From Porphyra umbilicalis (taxonomy: Eukaryota; Rhodophyta; Bangiophyceae; Bangiales; Bangiaceae), in contig KV918953.1 in assembly GCA_002049455.2 (NCBI GenBank), forward strand, positions 62,001-126,000: 64,000 nt of DNA, written 5' to 3'. Both the position numbers and the translations under genes were made by a program. Below the pieces are notes generated by a model. The model made no database searches and was not told the DNA's origin. It worked only from the letters and a program-made list of their open reading frames with translations. Each line of letters starts with the position of its first letter. The stretch's first letter is position 1. Shown here piece after piece: positions 42,341 through 52,640 of this stretch.

Positions 42341-43616
42341 TACGCATAGTTAAGACCCAGTGTTCCTGCTCTTCTGGGTTTTCAAGCGAGCTGTGGCCCT
42401 GGATTGGCTCCTCCCTCAAATACGACTGCTCATTGGTCACAAGGGGGAGTGTCAGATTCCACATCCAAAGTTTCTTCAAGATTACAACGTGGACAAGGTC
42501 ATCCGCTCTCATTGGCCCCGAGGGGACGTTACTGGTGTTCTTGTTTCAAGCTCCTTTCAAGACAATTGACATGCACCGAAGTGGCATCAGACCTGCTCCA
42601 ACAGGCACGGACGAGATGCACACCACACAAGGACACAACTCCAACTGTGGTAATGCTCTCCAAGCGCTCTGTGGCTCGTTTTCTTGCGCTGTGCACCCTT
42701 GTGAACGCACCGTAGACTCCTGAGCACGCTCATTGACCAGCAAACAGGTAGCCGAGGGAGCAACATCTACATACAGATGGCCAGTGTCCCTCGGGAAGTG
42801 GTTCGGAAAAAAAAAAAGGACTGCAGATTCTGTCTCGGCTTTTCCCGCTTGCCTAGAAGAAAGCAGAGGGACCTGCTGGAAGCATTACATAACGCTGGCA
42901 GACCCCCCCGACCATCATTGCAAATGAAGATGCGGGGCAGTCTTGATGCAGTAGTATGCCCACACTGTGCCTGGGAACTCAACGACAATGTTTGCTATGG
43001 TTGCCCTGTTTTCGCAAAAAAGAAAAAGAACGAAAGAGTATCCGCGGGGAGGACACAGGGGTGACCAAAAGAGAATATATGTGGATAGGGGGGGAGGATG
43101 GGCGTTATCTCCCGCCGTGTGTTCGGGACGTACGCGCCCCCCCCCTCCCCCCCACGCCCGCCCCCCCCCTGCACTGACCCTACACTGACCCGTGCAACTA
43201 CCGTACGACAAAGCGTACGTCCGGTCTTTGTTTTCCTTCGCCATATTGAGCCCCACCACTAGAAGACGTCAACGGCACAGCGATGACCGGGGCGCATACA
43301 AAATCGGCTGCGGACGAAGGGCGCAGCAACGCGCGGGCAAGACATGCTCCGTCGGATGAAGTCACCGCCCACGGGTCATCCTGGATCGTCAGGCACCCCT
43401 CTCACAGAGCCTTCTCAGGCCGAAATTGAGACGGGTGTCACCCCCCTCACAGGGGTTGTAGAGGACGAAACAGGGGACGTCCCCTGTTTCGGCCTCTACG
43501 ACCCCTGTGAGCGGGGTATTTCGTATTGACCACTCACATTTTAGCACGTTGCAGCTTGTCTTTTCATCCTTGCCATGTAATGCTCAGACCCAGAAGAGCA
43601 GCCTTAACTAGGCGTG
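42341..43616. mobile_element. 1,276-bp non-autonomous DNA transposon nested in the left arm
   Basis: The left terminus TACGCATAGTTAAG...CTGCTCTTCTGGGT is mirrored by the right terminus, whose complement is CACGCCTAGTTAAGG..CTGCTCTTCTGGGT. CCTC is present on both sides (42337-42340 and 43617-43620). The right arm carries the unoccupied site with a single CCTC at about 47467-47475. Open frames inside (for example 42316-42723 plus) have no recognisable motif. It contains a 76-bp palindrome (43441-43516) and a poly-C stretch near 43140-43175. Confidence 0.72.
43441..43516. repeat. 76-bp palindrome
   Basis: The centre lies between 43478 and 43479 (CAGGGGAC/GTCCCCTG). Arms contain CTCACAGGGGT, GTAGAGG and CGAAACAGGGGAC with about three mismatches. 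Practically no loop. Confidence 0.85.
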
Positions 43617-43867
43617 CCTCAGACAGGATGGAATCGGCGATCTGGATGTCGGGCCTCGTCGGAGTGGCCCGCGATCGGTTCGCGGTCGTTGGTCAACGTA
43701 TTTGGTCGTCGTGGGACACGTGGTCGATGCATGTCATTTCGACGTCCAGCCAATGAGCGGACGTCCAGGATAATCCTTGTCCAGAATAGGGTGGGCGTGC
43801 CGTATTTTGCCTTCGAATAGAACATGCGCCCTCTATTGTGTCACCCGGACTATCGGACCGAGATGTA

Positions 43868-44495
43868 TGGTGCGTGTCCCAAAAATGAGACATGCGCGTT
43901 TTCTGGAAGACTGACACATCAATGCACGCTGGCAGGCGGGGTGGGGTACGAGAAAATTCTCAACTGGCCTCCATGGAAAGAGCCTCTCCCGAGACGTTCT
44001 TGCCTGACAACTCCTTAGTACCTGCCTGTGGGCCCTGTTCTGTGGACCTCTCAGCTAACTCCGATCTTTGAGCCAGTCTTTTTCAGGTTCTTGGGGTTCC
44101 AGGTTTGCAACGCCTAAGTTCATGTGCTAAATGAAGCTTCGATGAGAGGTGTCCCAAATTGTGTTCTCTTCACAGGGGGCTATATGGCGGTCTTTTTCAC
44201 GTTTTTATTGGTAAGGTGGTGCCCTTTTCTTCGTGCACAAACTGTCAGCACATGCCTGCCCTAGTATCCGTGCATTTGATTGGGGGGCGTGATCGTCACC
44301 TGTCGAAGCTGCAATGAATGATACTTCCCCCCATGACACGTGAGGATGTGCCGCCTCTGCTAATAGTGTCAGGGGCCGTTCTGGTAACGCAGAGGGTCCG
44401 AGTGGGTCACATTACATCATCGGACCGCTGCAGAAGGCCGGTGGGCCGAGAAAAAAAGAAAAAACCGCGATGTCTCATTTTTGGGACACGCACCA
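43868..44495. mobile_element. 628-bp non-autonomous TA-inserting element (26-bp TIRs)
   Basis: Termini TGGTGCGTGTCCCAAAAATG and its exact complement, identical over 26 bp, with TA on both sides (43866-43867 and 44496-44497). The right arm has the uninterrupted site with a single TA at 47222-47223, flanked by the same sequence. The first 250 bp are nearly identical to 62396-62645, where a Tigger-type transposase follows. It is therefore most likely an internal deletion derivative of that element. No coding capacity remains. Confidence 0.88.
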
Positions 44496-44600
44496 TAGTT
44501 ATCTAAATTCATTGTGGTGAATCTCGTTCCTTAGGTCACCGTTACATTGACGAGAGCGTGGATCGTGGACCAATAAGCGAATATAGACACGTTGAACCAA

Positions 44601-44935
44601 TTCCCTGGACTTTAGTCTAGGGTGCTTTCTCACTCCCACACGTCGAAAAAAAAGTCCTTTTTTCTAGTGCACGTTGCGGGAGTACTTAAAAAAACGTTTT
44701 TGGCGGTCCGTTTGGCTCCCTACGCCGTTGGAGGACGTTCCCCGGCGCTTTCTTGACTATGGGAACATGCGCCGGGGCTGCCCGCATCTTTCTGTGAAGT
44801 TGCTAGAGGTGGCGACGTCTTCATCGCCCGTACGGTCCGCGGAAGCAGAATCGTGGTTAAAATGGTGCGTGAGGGCAGGTGCGGCGTTTACGGGGTCGTG
44901 GGGGCAGGTGGACGCGGCCACGAACGGCCATGATG
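44601..44935 (+). promoter_or_regulatory. cassette B 5' module
   Basis: Opens TTCCCTGGACTTTAGTCTAG, a hairpin with TTTA loop. The core GTGCACGTTGCGGGAGTA is at 44668-44685. It aligns with cassette A for about 330 bp, including the block GTGGCGACGTCTTCATCG and a 5'-splice-like GTGCGTGAGGGCAGG (GT at 44865). Open reading frames are not conserved between A and B, so I read this as promoter plus leader. Confidence 0.55.
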
Positions 44936-45596
44936 TCGCAATTCCGCGGTAGTTGGCCAGAATCGGGCTCTGCGGGCCCTGTGGGAGACGTCGGTTTTGA
45001 TTTTTCAAACAGGGGGTCGTGTCGGCGCTGAGGGCGCGGCTCTCTTCGTGGTCGCGTCCGTTCGCGCAACACCCGCGCGCGGCGGGTGGGGGAGGTGGCC
45101 ACCGCCGGTCGCGGCGTTGCCGCCGCGCCAGCTGCCGACGCGGCGGTGGGCGGTGGAGGACCGCGCGCACGACGCGCGCCCGCACGCGACAGCGGGCGGC
45201 GGCGGCGGCCGCGGTGGCGGCGGCCGCGGTGGCGGCGGCCGCGGTGGCGACGGCCGCGGTGGCGGCGGCCGCGGTGGCGGCGGCGGCACCGCCGCCGCCG
45301 CCGCCGCCCGTCGAACCGGCGGTGACCCCACCCGCGGCGTGCGTGGCGGGCGCGTGACCGGCCGGCGGCGGTGTTTTCCCTTCTCCTTTTTTGCCCGCCG
45401 TGGACCCCCGTCGTGCCAGACGACGCGCGACGCGCGCGCTCCCCCGCCCGCGTCCGCCCCGCCCCGTTGCGAGCCGTGCGCGCGCCGGGCGGCGGGCATG
45501 GGGCTTCCTTGGTGGCTGGTCGCGCCCGCCACCGCACTGGGCTTTGCGGCCGCGTCGACCGCCGCTGCAGCGTCGGTCGCCAGCGGCGCGCTGACG

Positions 45597-45634
<38 letters not shown>

Positions 45635-46621
45635 GTCAACGTCTGCCGCCGGCGCCGCGGTGGCCGCCGCGCGGCGGCGGGTGACCCCCCCCCCGCGGGC
45701 GGTTGCGGCCACAACCGTGGCCGCCACGCCCGCCGCCGCCAGCCTTGCAGCCGCCGCGCAGCGGCGGGTGCGGTCGGGGGCAGCGGGAGCGGGGCGCTGG
45801 CGGCCGCCGCTGCGGGCGCCTGTCGTCTTGCCGGCGGCAGCCGGCGGCAGCGGCGGCGGCGGCGGCAACTCGGGAGGCGGTGGCGGTGACAACGGCGGCG
45901 GCGGTGGGGTGCGTGCGTGGCACCCCCCGACGGGGCCGGAAGAGGCCGTGCCGCGCCTGCCTTCACGCCGCAGCGACGAACGCGGCGGCGACGACGGCGT
46001 CGCCGGCGGGTGGCTGGGGGGGGGGGCGACGGCTGGTCGGCTGGTGGGGTGGGCCGCCCGCTCGACCGGCGGGTGCTCCATCGTGGCCACCGTCGCCCGG
46101 CGGTCCGCGTCGTTTGGGCCGTCTCGGGTTGGCGGCGGCGGCGGCGGCGGCGGGGGGGCGGAGCGGCGCCTGCGGGGGACTTTTCTGGGCGGCGGCCGCG
46201 CCGTCGAGTGCCGCTTGCGGTCGGCGAGTGTGGGCCCGCCGCGGGCGTGGGCAGCGGGCGCCCTTGGGGGGGAGGAGGAGGCCGAGCCGCCCTCTGGGGG
46301 GGGGGGGTGTCGACCCGCCGCGCGCGGGGCGGCGGGCCGCAGCCGGCGGCGGCGGTGGGGTCGGCGGTGGGGGCGCCGGCGACGGCTGGGGCCGCGCCTG
46401 CCGCCGCCGCGTCAGCGCCGCCGCCACCGCCCGCGGTCGCCATCGACCCTGCGGGTACGCTCCCTGCGGGATCCGTTGCGGGCGCGCCCGCGCCCGTCGC
46501 CGCCGCCGCAGGCGTGGGGGCAGAGGTCGACGCTGCCGTGGCCCCCGTCGGCAGCGCGCCCGTCGACACGGCGGCGGGCGCGGCGGCGGCGGCGGCAGGG
46601 GGCGTCGTAAACACGGTGGCC

Positions 46622-46700
<79 letters not shown>

Positions 46701-46993
46701 GGCCGCCGCCGCCACCGCCGTCGTTGGGCCACTGGCACGGAACCGCCGGTGGGTGGCGCGGGTGCCTGCCGACGCCCGTGCGCGCCGACGCGGTCGCCCT
46801 GGCGGTCGGGGTGCTCGGGCGTATTGGGAAGGAGGACGGCCTGCTGTCGCTTGAGGTATGGGGGATGGTGGGCCGGCCTTGATGAACGGCAGGGGTGGAA
46901 AGGGGGGGGTGGCGGGGGGGGTTGACGAGCAAGTGGGTTGTGGTTGCGACGTGCGGTGAACGTATCTTATTCAGTTTGGTCATTTTCAAGTTC
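44936..46993 (+). other. cassette B GC-rich cargo with a possible terminal exon fragment
   Basis: Dominated by GGC/GCC repeats (for example 45200-45300 and 46620-46700), open in all plus frames. A pyrimidine-rich stretch and CGTGCCAG at 45419 could be an intron end. Just before a GAG/GTATGG splice-donor-like site at 46855/46856, one frame gives a non-repetitive segment, CLPTPVRADAVALAVGVLGR followed by IGKEDGLLSLE. It vaguely recalls the N-terminal strand-helix of RAD9/HUS1-type sliding clamps. I would not assign a family on this. No ABCG sequence is present, so the cargo differs from that of cassette A. Confidence 0.35.
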
Positions 46994-47030
46994 CCAGGCC
47001 AGGGTGTTTTCGCGAACGCGCCTTCAGTAA
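46994..47030 (+). promoter_or_regulatory. cassette B 3' module
   Basis: AGGCCAGGGTGTTTTCGCGA followed by ACGCGCCTTCAGTAA. Same as the cassette A module apart from one base in the CTTTCAG part and different sequence just before it. It is followed within three bases by the 81-bp palindrome. Confidence 0.55.
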
Positions 47031-47032
47031 AA

Positions 47033-47113
47033 GAGACACGTTTCGATAGTCCATCATTGCTAGGTTTGCTCTTAGAGCAAACCTAGCAATGATGGACTAA
47101 CAAAACGTGTCTC
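47033..47113. repeat. 81-bp palindrome
   Basis: GAGACACGTTTCGATAGTCC...TTTGCTCT faces its complement around a single central base (47073), with three mismatches. The inner part (TTGCTAGGTTTGCTCTTA) recurs once at 48183-48201, shortly before cassette C. Confidence 0.88.
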
Positions 47114-47124
47114 GTTTATTCTTG

Positions 47125-47845
47125 CAACGTGTCTATATTCGCTTATTGGTCCACGATCCACGCTCTCGTCAATGTAACGGTGCCCTAAGGAACGAGATTC
47201 ACCACAATGAATTTAGATAACTACATCTCGGTCCGATAGTCCGGGTGACAAAATAGAGGGCGCATGTTGTATTCGAAGGTAAAATACGGCACGCCCACCC
47301 TATTCTGGACAAGGACTATCCTGGACGTCCGCTCATTGGCTGGACGTCGAAATGACATGCATCGACCACGTGTCCCACGACGACCGAACACGTTGATCAA
47401 CGACCGCGAACCGATCGCGGGCCACTCCGTCGAGGCCCGACATACAGATCGCCGATTCCATCCTGTCTGAGGGGGGGGCCGGTGCAACTGCATCCACGAC
47501 CTCTCTGAGAGCCCTACAAAGCCGACTGGGTAGCGTAAACCGCTGTAGCAGAGACGCTGTGCTTCTCAAGACCAGAGGGGGCGACCCTCAGCTTGTCTCG
47601 TGCAAAGTTGCAGGTAGATCGCATGATGTACGCGAGAGCTGTAGACGGGCCAACATGGAAGCAAAAACCGCCTCCACGGCAGTTTCCAGCCATGAAATTC
47701 CCAGCCTGGTGCCAGCCCTCAACACCCGTGCAACACGTTTGGGTGCACACAATCCCGTCTGTGATTCTTGTATGTGTGATTGGCTGACAGGTCGTCATGG
47801 CCGTGCACGGTGGCAGCCTGTGGAGCTGCCATGTATCACTCAATC
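47125..47845 (-). repeat. right inverted arm (uninterrupted copy)
   Basis: Reverse complement of the left arm blocks. It carries the empty sites for both nested elements: TA at 47222-47223 and CCTC (read on the minus strand) near 47467-47475. A 168-codon plus frame crosses it but is not preserved in the other arm. Confidence 0.85.
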
Positions 47846-48256
47846 GACGTTTACGACGACGATCCCCCACTTTTTGCCATACTTGTGCTTCGTGTCTGCT
47901 TTTGAGTCAGTCGATCGCTGCCTTTCGTCGGCCTGTCGACGGCAATCTGCAGCGGATCTCGCGGATCACGCCTCACTGGAGGCTCCGAGATTCTTCGGAC
48001 GGTTTACTCCGAGGGATGGGCCACGAACCGCCCACCAACAAAGAGGACTATCGATGAAAAAGTAGCCCGGTCAGGAGTAACTCTATTGCGCATATCGCCC
48101 ATTTTAGGAGCCTACAATAGGCGGCCTGTGAGGGGGCGCCACGTCGCAAGCCCAATTGAGATTTTAAGGATAGTCCTCTGACATTGCTAGGTTTGCTCTT
48201 ACAACGTTCCTGCGTGCTGGGCGTCATCACATCATTCACAGTGCTGGAATCACATT
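47846..48256. other. spacer between the fold-back structure and cassette C
   Basis: No gene. GAGGACTATC at 48043 and GATAGTCCTC at 48169 face each other across about 120 bp, and TTGCTAGGTTTGCTCTTA at 48183 repeats the arm of the neighbouring palindrome. Confidence 0.35.
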
Positions 48257-48360
48257 TTCCCCTGGCCTTTAGGACAGGGTACTATCCAACATGCGCATAG
48301 GGGCCCCCATTCTAATTTTTTTCCGAGCTAGTGCACGTTGCGGGAGTACTTGCGAAAAAG
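48257..48360 (+). promoter_or_regulatory. cassette C 5' module
   Basis: TTCCCCTGGCCTTTAGGACA then AGGGTACTATC, followed by the core GTGCACGTTGCGGGAGTA (48331-48348). The hairpin is kept with different bases in one stem position. Beyond the core, similarity to A and B fades quickly. Confidence 0.5.
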
Positions 48361-49438
48361 CGGGGTGCACGCGGAGAGACCTCGTACGGCTCGGGCGGAC
48401 GTCGCCGTACGTTGAGTCCGACATGGTTAGAAGCGTCAACTTGCACACTATCCGTACATGTATTTTCGCACGATGGCCGTACTTTGGGCGTTGGTGAGGT
48501 CCAACCATGTAGAAAGAGGGTTTTTTTCTCGTTCAGATGGCTTGAAACGGGGGGTCTGTGCTTCAGACGAGCTGGAAATGAGGATGCGTGCTGCATATGA
48601 CCGCGTCGGGTGAGGAATTGAAGACGTAATTGGTGAAACATGCCCCTGAGATGCTCTGGACGGTGTTTTTGTTCTTCAAAATTTTGAACGCGCAGGAGAG
48701 GGCCAAGATCGGGGACGGCCGAGAGTCGTGGAATGTGGTGTGACCGTGGCGCGCAGTGACTGAAGCGGGCAGTCGCGAGTGGCGTGACGCAGCTGCCCGC
48801 GTGGTTCTGTGCGCGGACCTGTGACGAGGAGAGGGCGGCGTCGTGCGTGTGGCCCGTGCGAGGGGGTGGTGGTGTCGCGGTGGCGGATCCGGCCGTGCGG
48901 GATGTCGCACAACTGACCGCGCGGTACGTCGTGGGGGGAGGAGAACGGACAGGGGGGTACGTTCGGGGGGCTGTGGAGGGGTTGAGGGGCCGTGGGGCTG
49001 GAGGGGGGGAGGGGTGAAGACGCCGCTGGCTAGCCGGTGGCAGCCCCTACGGCGGCGGCGGCGGACCCTGCGCCCGCGCCCCCTGCTGCGATAGGCTTGC
49101 TACTGGCAACAAGCCTAGCCATCATGGACGAGGGGGCGGGAGTGGCGTGGCGTTTGCCCCAGGGGGCGGGTGGACTGCGCGGTAGCGGCGGCGGAGGCGG
49201 ACGTGGGTGTGAGGCCGGTAGGCTGGGGGGGGTGAGGCTGTCGGCGAGCCGTGCGTGGCTTAGGACTGTCGCAAGCACGGCGTCGCCTGGGTGGGGGGCC
49301 GGCGCGCTCCGGGGCGGACGGCTCTGGCGCGCGCGCCTGCCCGTGGACGCCCGCAATGACATAAAAATAAAAACCAATGCAGTGCATGAAAAATATAACC
49401 ACGTGCCAAGTGAAGCGCGACGCGGCATGCTTCAAGTC
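48361..49438. other. cassette C content
   Basis: Ordinary sequence to about 48750, then GC-rich with GGGGG runs. A 155-codon plus frame (49037-49504) is Ala/Gly/Arg-rich with no motif. Nothing similar to cassette A or B cargo. Confidence 0.3.
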
Positions 49439-49440
49439 TA

Positions 49441-49676
49441 TGGCGCGTCGCCAAAGAATGATCGGATCCGAGCAAGTTCCACAGCAAGTTGCAGCATGCT
49501 GTGACCGTGCTGTGACTGTGCTTTGAAATAAAATTGCATGCTGAGGGCTCCTGGATGGCTCTGTGGGAGGCAAGGACGATCACAGCAATTTTAAATTCTG
49601 TGCTGTGAGCTGCTGTGAACTGCTGTGACTTGCTGTGAGCGTTTCTCAGATCCGATCATTCTTTGGCGACGCGCCA
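49441..49676. mobile_element. 236-bp MITE, TA target duplication
   Basis: TGGCGCGTCGCCAAAGAATG opens the element and its complement closes it. Inverted identity is about 30 bp and TA lies on both sides (49439-49440, 49677-49678). The interior has several GCTGTGA/CACAGC units that extend the fold-back. TA duplication and TGG termini suggest a Tc1/mariner or Tigger-type transposase acting in trans. Its right end lies four bases before cassette D. Confidence 0.88.
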
Positions 49677-49680
49677 TAAA

Positions 49681-49783
49681 TTCCCTGGACTTTAGTCTAG
49701 GGTACTTGTCAACATGCGCATGGGGTCACACACATAACTTTTTTTTTTCTCCAGTGCACGCGCGGGAGTACTTGCGGTTGGCC
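49681..49783 (+). promoter_or_regulatory. cassette D 5' module
   Basis: TTCCCTGGACTTTAGTCTAG then GGTACTTGTCAACATGCGCA, then a T run, then GTGCACGCGCGGGAGTACTT (49754-49773), the core with a short deletion. The CAACATGCGCA segment is shared with cassette C only. Confidence 0.5.
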
Positions 49784-51006
49784 CCGTGTGCACACCTTTT
49801 CGGGCGGTACGCAGTGTATCGATCACTGCTGCGGGTCCTTTGGGCATGGTTCGGTGCGCAACATGCGTCCAGCACTTTCTGTAGCTTTTCTCGTTTGTAG
49901 CATGTCAGCCGCGGTCATACGGACGCCGTACGTCGCTTTTCGTAGGATGTCCGGGTCAGTTGCCTCAGAATGAGGGTGGTGCGTTCAGACCCCCGGAAAC
50001 GTCGATCTGGTCAGACGCGTGGACTGTATTTTGTGGTTAAGTCCGGCGATGGCGCTCCACGGGACAACCAAGGCACATTCTGTTCGAATTTTCAAGCAGA
50101 CGCTCGCGACCCATCGTCCTGGAGGAGAGGGCTCCCGGACGGCCGGCGGGAGCTGCCGACGGCCGCACCACCGCTGTCGTCGGGGTCACCACCGCGGCGG
50201 CCGCACACGCCCGACACACCCCTCGCGCGCGCGTCCGTACGCGACCGCCCGCGACCAACACAGCCGGGGCGCGGTCGGCCGCCGCGCCGACGAGGCGACC
50301 AGCCCCACCCACCCCCCCGCGCGCGCGTGTGGGTGTCCCCGCCGGCGGCCGCACCGCCCGTCACGCGCGATGTGGCATGGTCCGAGGCGCCGCCGCCCCC
50401 GCGCCGACGCGGCGGCAGCGTTGACGGGGGCCCCGCCCGTTGCGGTGCCCCCCCACTCCTCACCCCCGCCACTGTCTGATGGGGGACGAGCTCCGCCGCC
50501 GTTGGGAGCGGGGAAGGGCGCCGGCAGCGCCACCGCCGCCTCCCCTGCCGCGGCTGCCGCCGCTGTCGCGCCCGCCATCGCCGCGACTGCGACAGGTGGT
50601 GGCTGCGACGGCGGCGGCGGCGGCGGCGGGCTGTGGTCCTGGCCCCACCGTCGCCGCTGCCGCCGCTAGCGGGCGTGCGCACCGCCGCCGACGCGGCGGC
50701 GGCGGACGGCGGCGCGGAGTTTGACGGCGGCCTGCCTGCGGCAGCGGCGGCGGAGCCCAACTGCCGCGGCCGTGGCGACCGGGACGGGTGCGACGGTAGG
50801 CCGGCGGCGGTGTGCACGTCTGGAGGTGCGGGGATATTCGTCTGCTTGTCTCTGAGGGGGGGAGGCGCGGCGGTGACGGCGGCGGCGTGGGCGGCGGCGG
50901 CGGCGGTGCTTGTTGGCGGTGGCTTGTTTGCCGAGGATGCGCGGCCGCGCGAGGGGGGTGGTTCGCGTGGGCTGGTCGTCGGCGGCTGCTTCGCACGTTG
51001 TAAACA
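49784..51006. other. cassette D content
   Basis: From 50.1 kb GC-rich, open in several frames on both strands (216 codons plus, 241 and 208 codons minus), with Ala/Pro/Arg-rich products and no recognisable domain. One plus frame (50633-51064) runs through the 3' module. Confidence 0.3.
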
Positions 51007-51041
51007 AGTTCAGGGTATTTCCGCGAACGCGTTTTCAGTAA
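51007..51041 (+). promoter_or_regulatory. 3' module, first copy after cassette D
   Basis: AGTTCAGGGTATTTCCGCGA followed by ACGCGTTTTCAGTAAT, the most divergent of the four copies, with TTCCGCGAACGCG in the palindromic part. It pairs naturally with the 5' module at 49681. Confidence 0.5.
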
Positions 51042-51087
51042 TGCTCCAGAACTTACTCGTATAGATTGTCTTCGATCACAGCACAAC

Positions 51088-51122
51088 TCCAGGCCAGGGT
51101 GTTTTCGCGTACGCGCTTTCAG
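51088..51122 (+). promoter_or_regulatory. 3' module, second copy
   Basis: CCAGGCCAGGGTGTTTTCGC followed by GTACGCGCTTTCAGT. Eighty bases after the previous copy. If D is nested in C, this one closes C (48257-51122). Confidence 0.5.
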
Positions 51123-52640
51123 TTCCCCGTCACACGTCCCACCAGCTGGGCATCATGCCGGCCGCCCCCGCTGTATGGGAGCTACCCGCGGCGCATGGAT
51201 GGCTGCCACCGGCGGCTGTCGCTGCACCGCGCTGCTCCCCCCCCCGCAGCGGTTGCCTTTTTCCCGCACTGCTGCCGTCCCCCGCTGTCGCTGCCCCTGG
51301 CTGCCACCGCCCCCGCTGCGCGGCCGCCCCTGGCTGCCGCCGCCCCCGCGGCGCGGCCGCCCCTGGCTGCCGCCGTCGCCGCCCCCGGCTGCCACCGCCG
51401 CCGCCACCAGCCGCCGCCGCCGTCGCCACGGCCCGCTGCCACCGGCGCCCGGTCTTGCCGCCGCCGCCCCAGCCTGCCGCCGCCCCCGCCGACGGCCGCC
51501 GGCACCGCCGCTCCCAGCTGCCTCCGCCGCAGCTGCCGGCCGCTGCCGTCACCGCTCTCGACCGCCACCGTCGCCGACCTCGGCTGCCGCCACTGCCGCC
51601 CGCGGCGGCCGCCGCCGCCGTCCCCAGCCGCAGCCGCCCCCGGCGGCTGCCGCCGTCGTCCCCGGCCGCTGCCGCCGCCGCCCCTGGCGGCTGCGGACGC
51701 CGCCCGGGCCGCTGCCGCCGCCGCCCCCGAATGCTGCCGCCGCTCACGGCGGCTGGCGCCGCCCTCGGCCCCTGCTGCCGCCCCCGGCTGCCGCCTCCGC
51801 CGCCCTCGGCCGCTGGCGCCGCTGTCCCCGGCCGCTGACGCCGCCGCCCCCGAATGCTGCCGCCGCTCACGGCGGCTGGCGCCGCCCTCGGCCCCTGCTG
51901 CCGCCCCCGGCTGCCGCCTCCGCCGCCCCCGGCGGCTGCCGCCGCTGCCCCCGAGCGCTGTCGCCGCTCCCGGCGGCTGCCGCCGCACCCGGCCGCTGCT
52001 GCCGCCCGCGGCAGCTGCCGCAGCTCCTCTCGGGCGCTGGTTCCCCCGTCCCCGGCCGCTGCCGCAGCTACCCCCGGTCGCTGCTGCCACCGCCCCAGGC
52101 TGATGCCGCTGCCGCCCCCGGCTGGTTCCGCCGCCACCCGCCGCCGCCGCCGCCGCTGGCCGCCGCCCCCACCCCTGGCCGCCGCCTCCGCCGCTGGCGC
52201 CACAGCCACCGCTGGCGCCGCCCTGGTCTCTGGCGGGCGCCCCACCTGCTGGCGCCACCCCCACCGCAGCCGCCGCCCCCGCCCCTGGCCTCGGTCCCCG
52301 CCGCTGGCGCCGCCGCCGTCGCTGGCGCTGCCCTGGCCGCCGGCTGGCGCCGCCGCTGCCCGCCGCCGCCCCCGACGCTGGCCGCCTCCCCCCCTGGCGG
52401 CACCGCCCCAGCCGCTGCCGCAGCCCTGGCCGCTGGTGCTGCCTTGGCCCCTGGCGGCCGTCCCCCCTGCTTGCGTCGCCTGCGCCGGTGGTGCCGCCCC
52501 CGCCCTTGGCCGCGGCCTCCGCCGCTGGCGCCGCCGCCACCGCTGACGACCGCCCCCGCCGCTGGCCGCCGCCCCTGCGGGCGGTCGGTGGTAGCGACCC
52601 CGGCGTCTGTGCGGTCTGCGTGTGGATGGGCTTTCCATGG
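51123..52640. repeat. GCC-type minisatellite, right part inverted relative to 53985-54265
   Basis: Imperfect repeats of CCGCTGCCGCCGCCGCCCC and CCCCGGCTGCCGCC type, open on both strands for about 500 codons. A 120-bp unit around CGAATGCTGCCGCCGCTCAC is present twice in tandem (51727 and 51848). The 52290-52640 part reappears inverted at 53985-54265. I do not regard it as a gene. Confidence 0.65.

Larger units (their letters stand above)
41962..44594 (+). repeat. left inverted arm (with two nested insertions)
   Basis: Made of three blocks, 41962-42340, 43617-43867 and 44496-44594, all of which appear contiguously and inverted at 47125-47845. The gaps are the elements at 42341-43616 and 43868-44495. 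Confidence 0.85.
41962..47845. mobile_element. 5.9-kb fold-back structure: 0.72-kb inverted arms around cassette B
   Basis: The left arm (41962-44594, enlarged by two insertions) and the right arm (47125-47845) are reverse complements over about 720 bp after the insertions are ignored. Between them lie cassette B (44601-47030) and an 81-bp palindrome (47033-47113). Arm identity is high, including CCAATCACACATGTAAGAAT-type and GTCCAGCCAATGAGCGGACG segments. This is the architecture of fold-back or long-TIR transposons. No transposase is encoded and no target duplication is evident at the outer ends. Confidence 0.65.

Noticed and set aside
48040..48180. 140-bp MITE with GAGGACTATC inverted ends
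   Set aside because: Only about 10 bp of inverted match and no clear target duplication.
14412..51122. Cassettes as Helitrons
   Set aside because: The 5' end could be read as starting TC and the 3' module has a GC-rich palindrome, but the end is CAGTAA and not CTRR, and no Rep/helicase is present.
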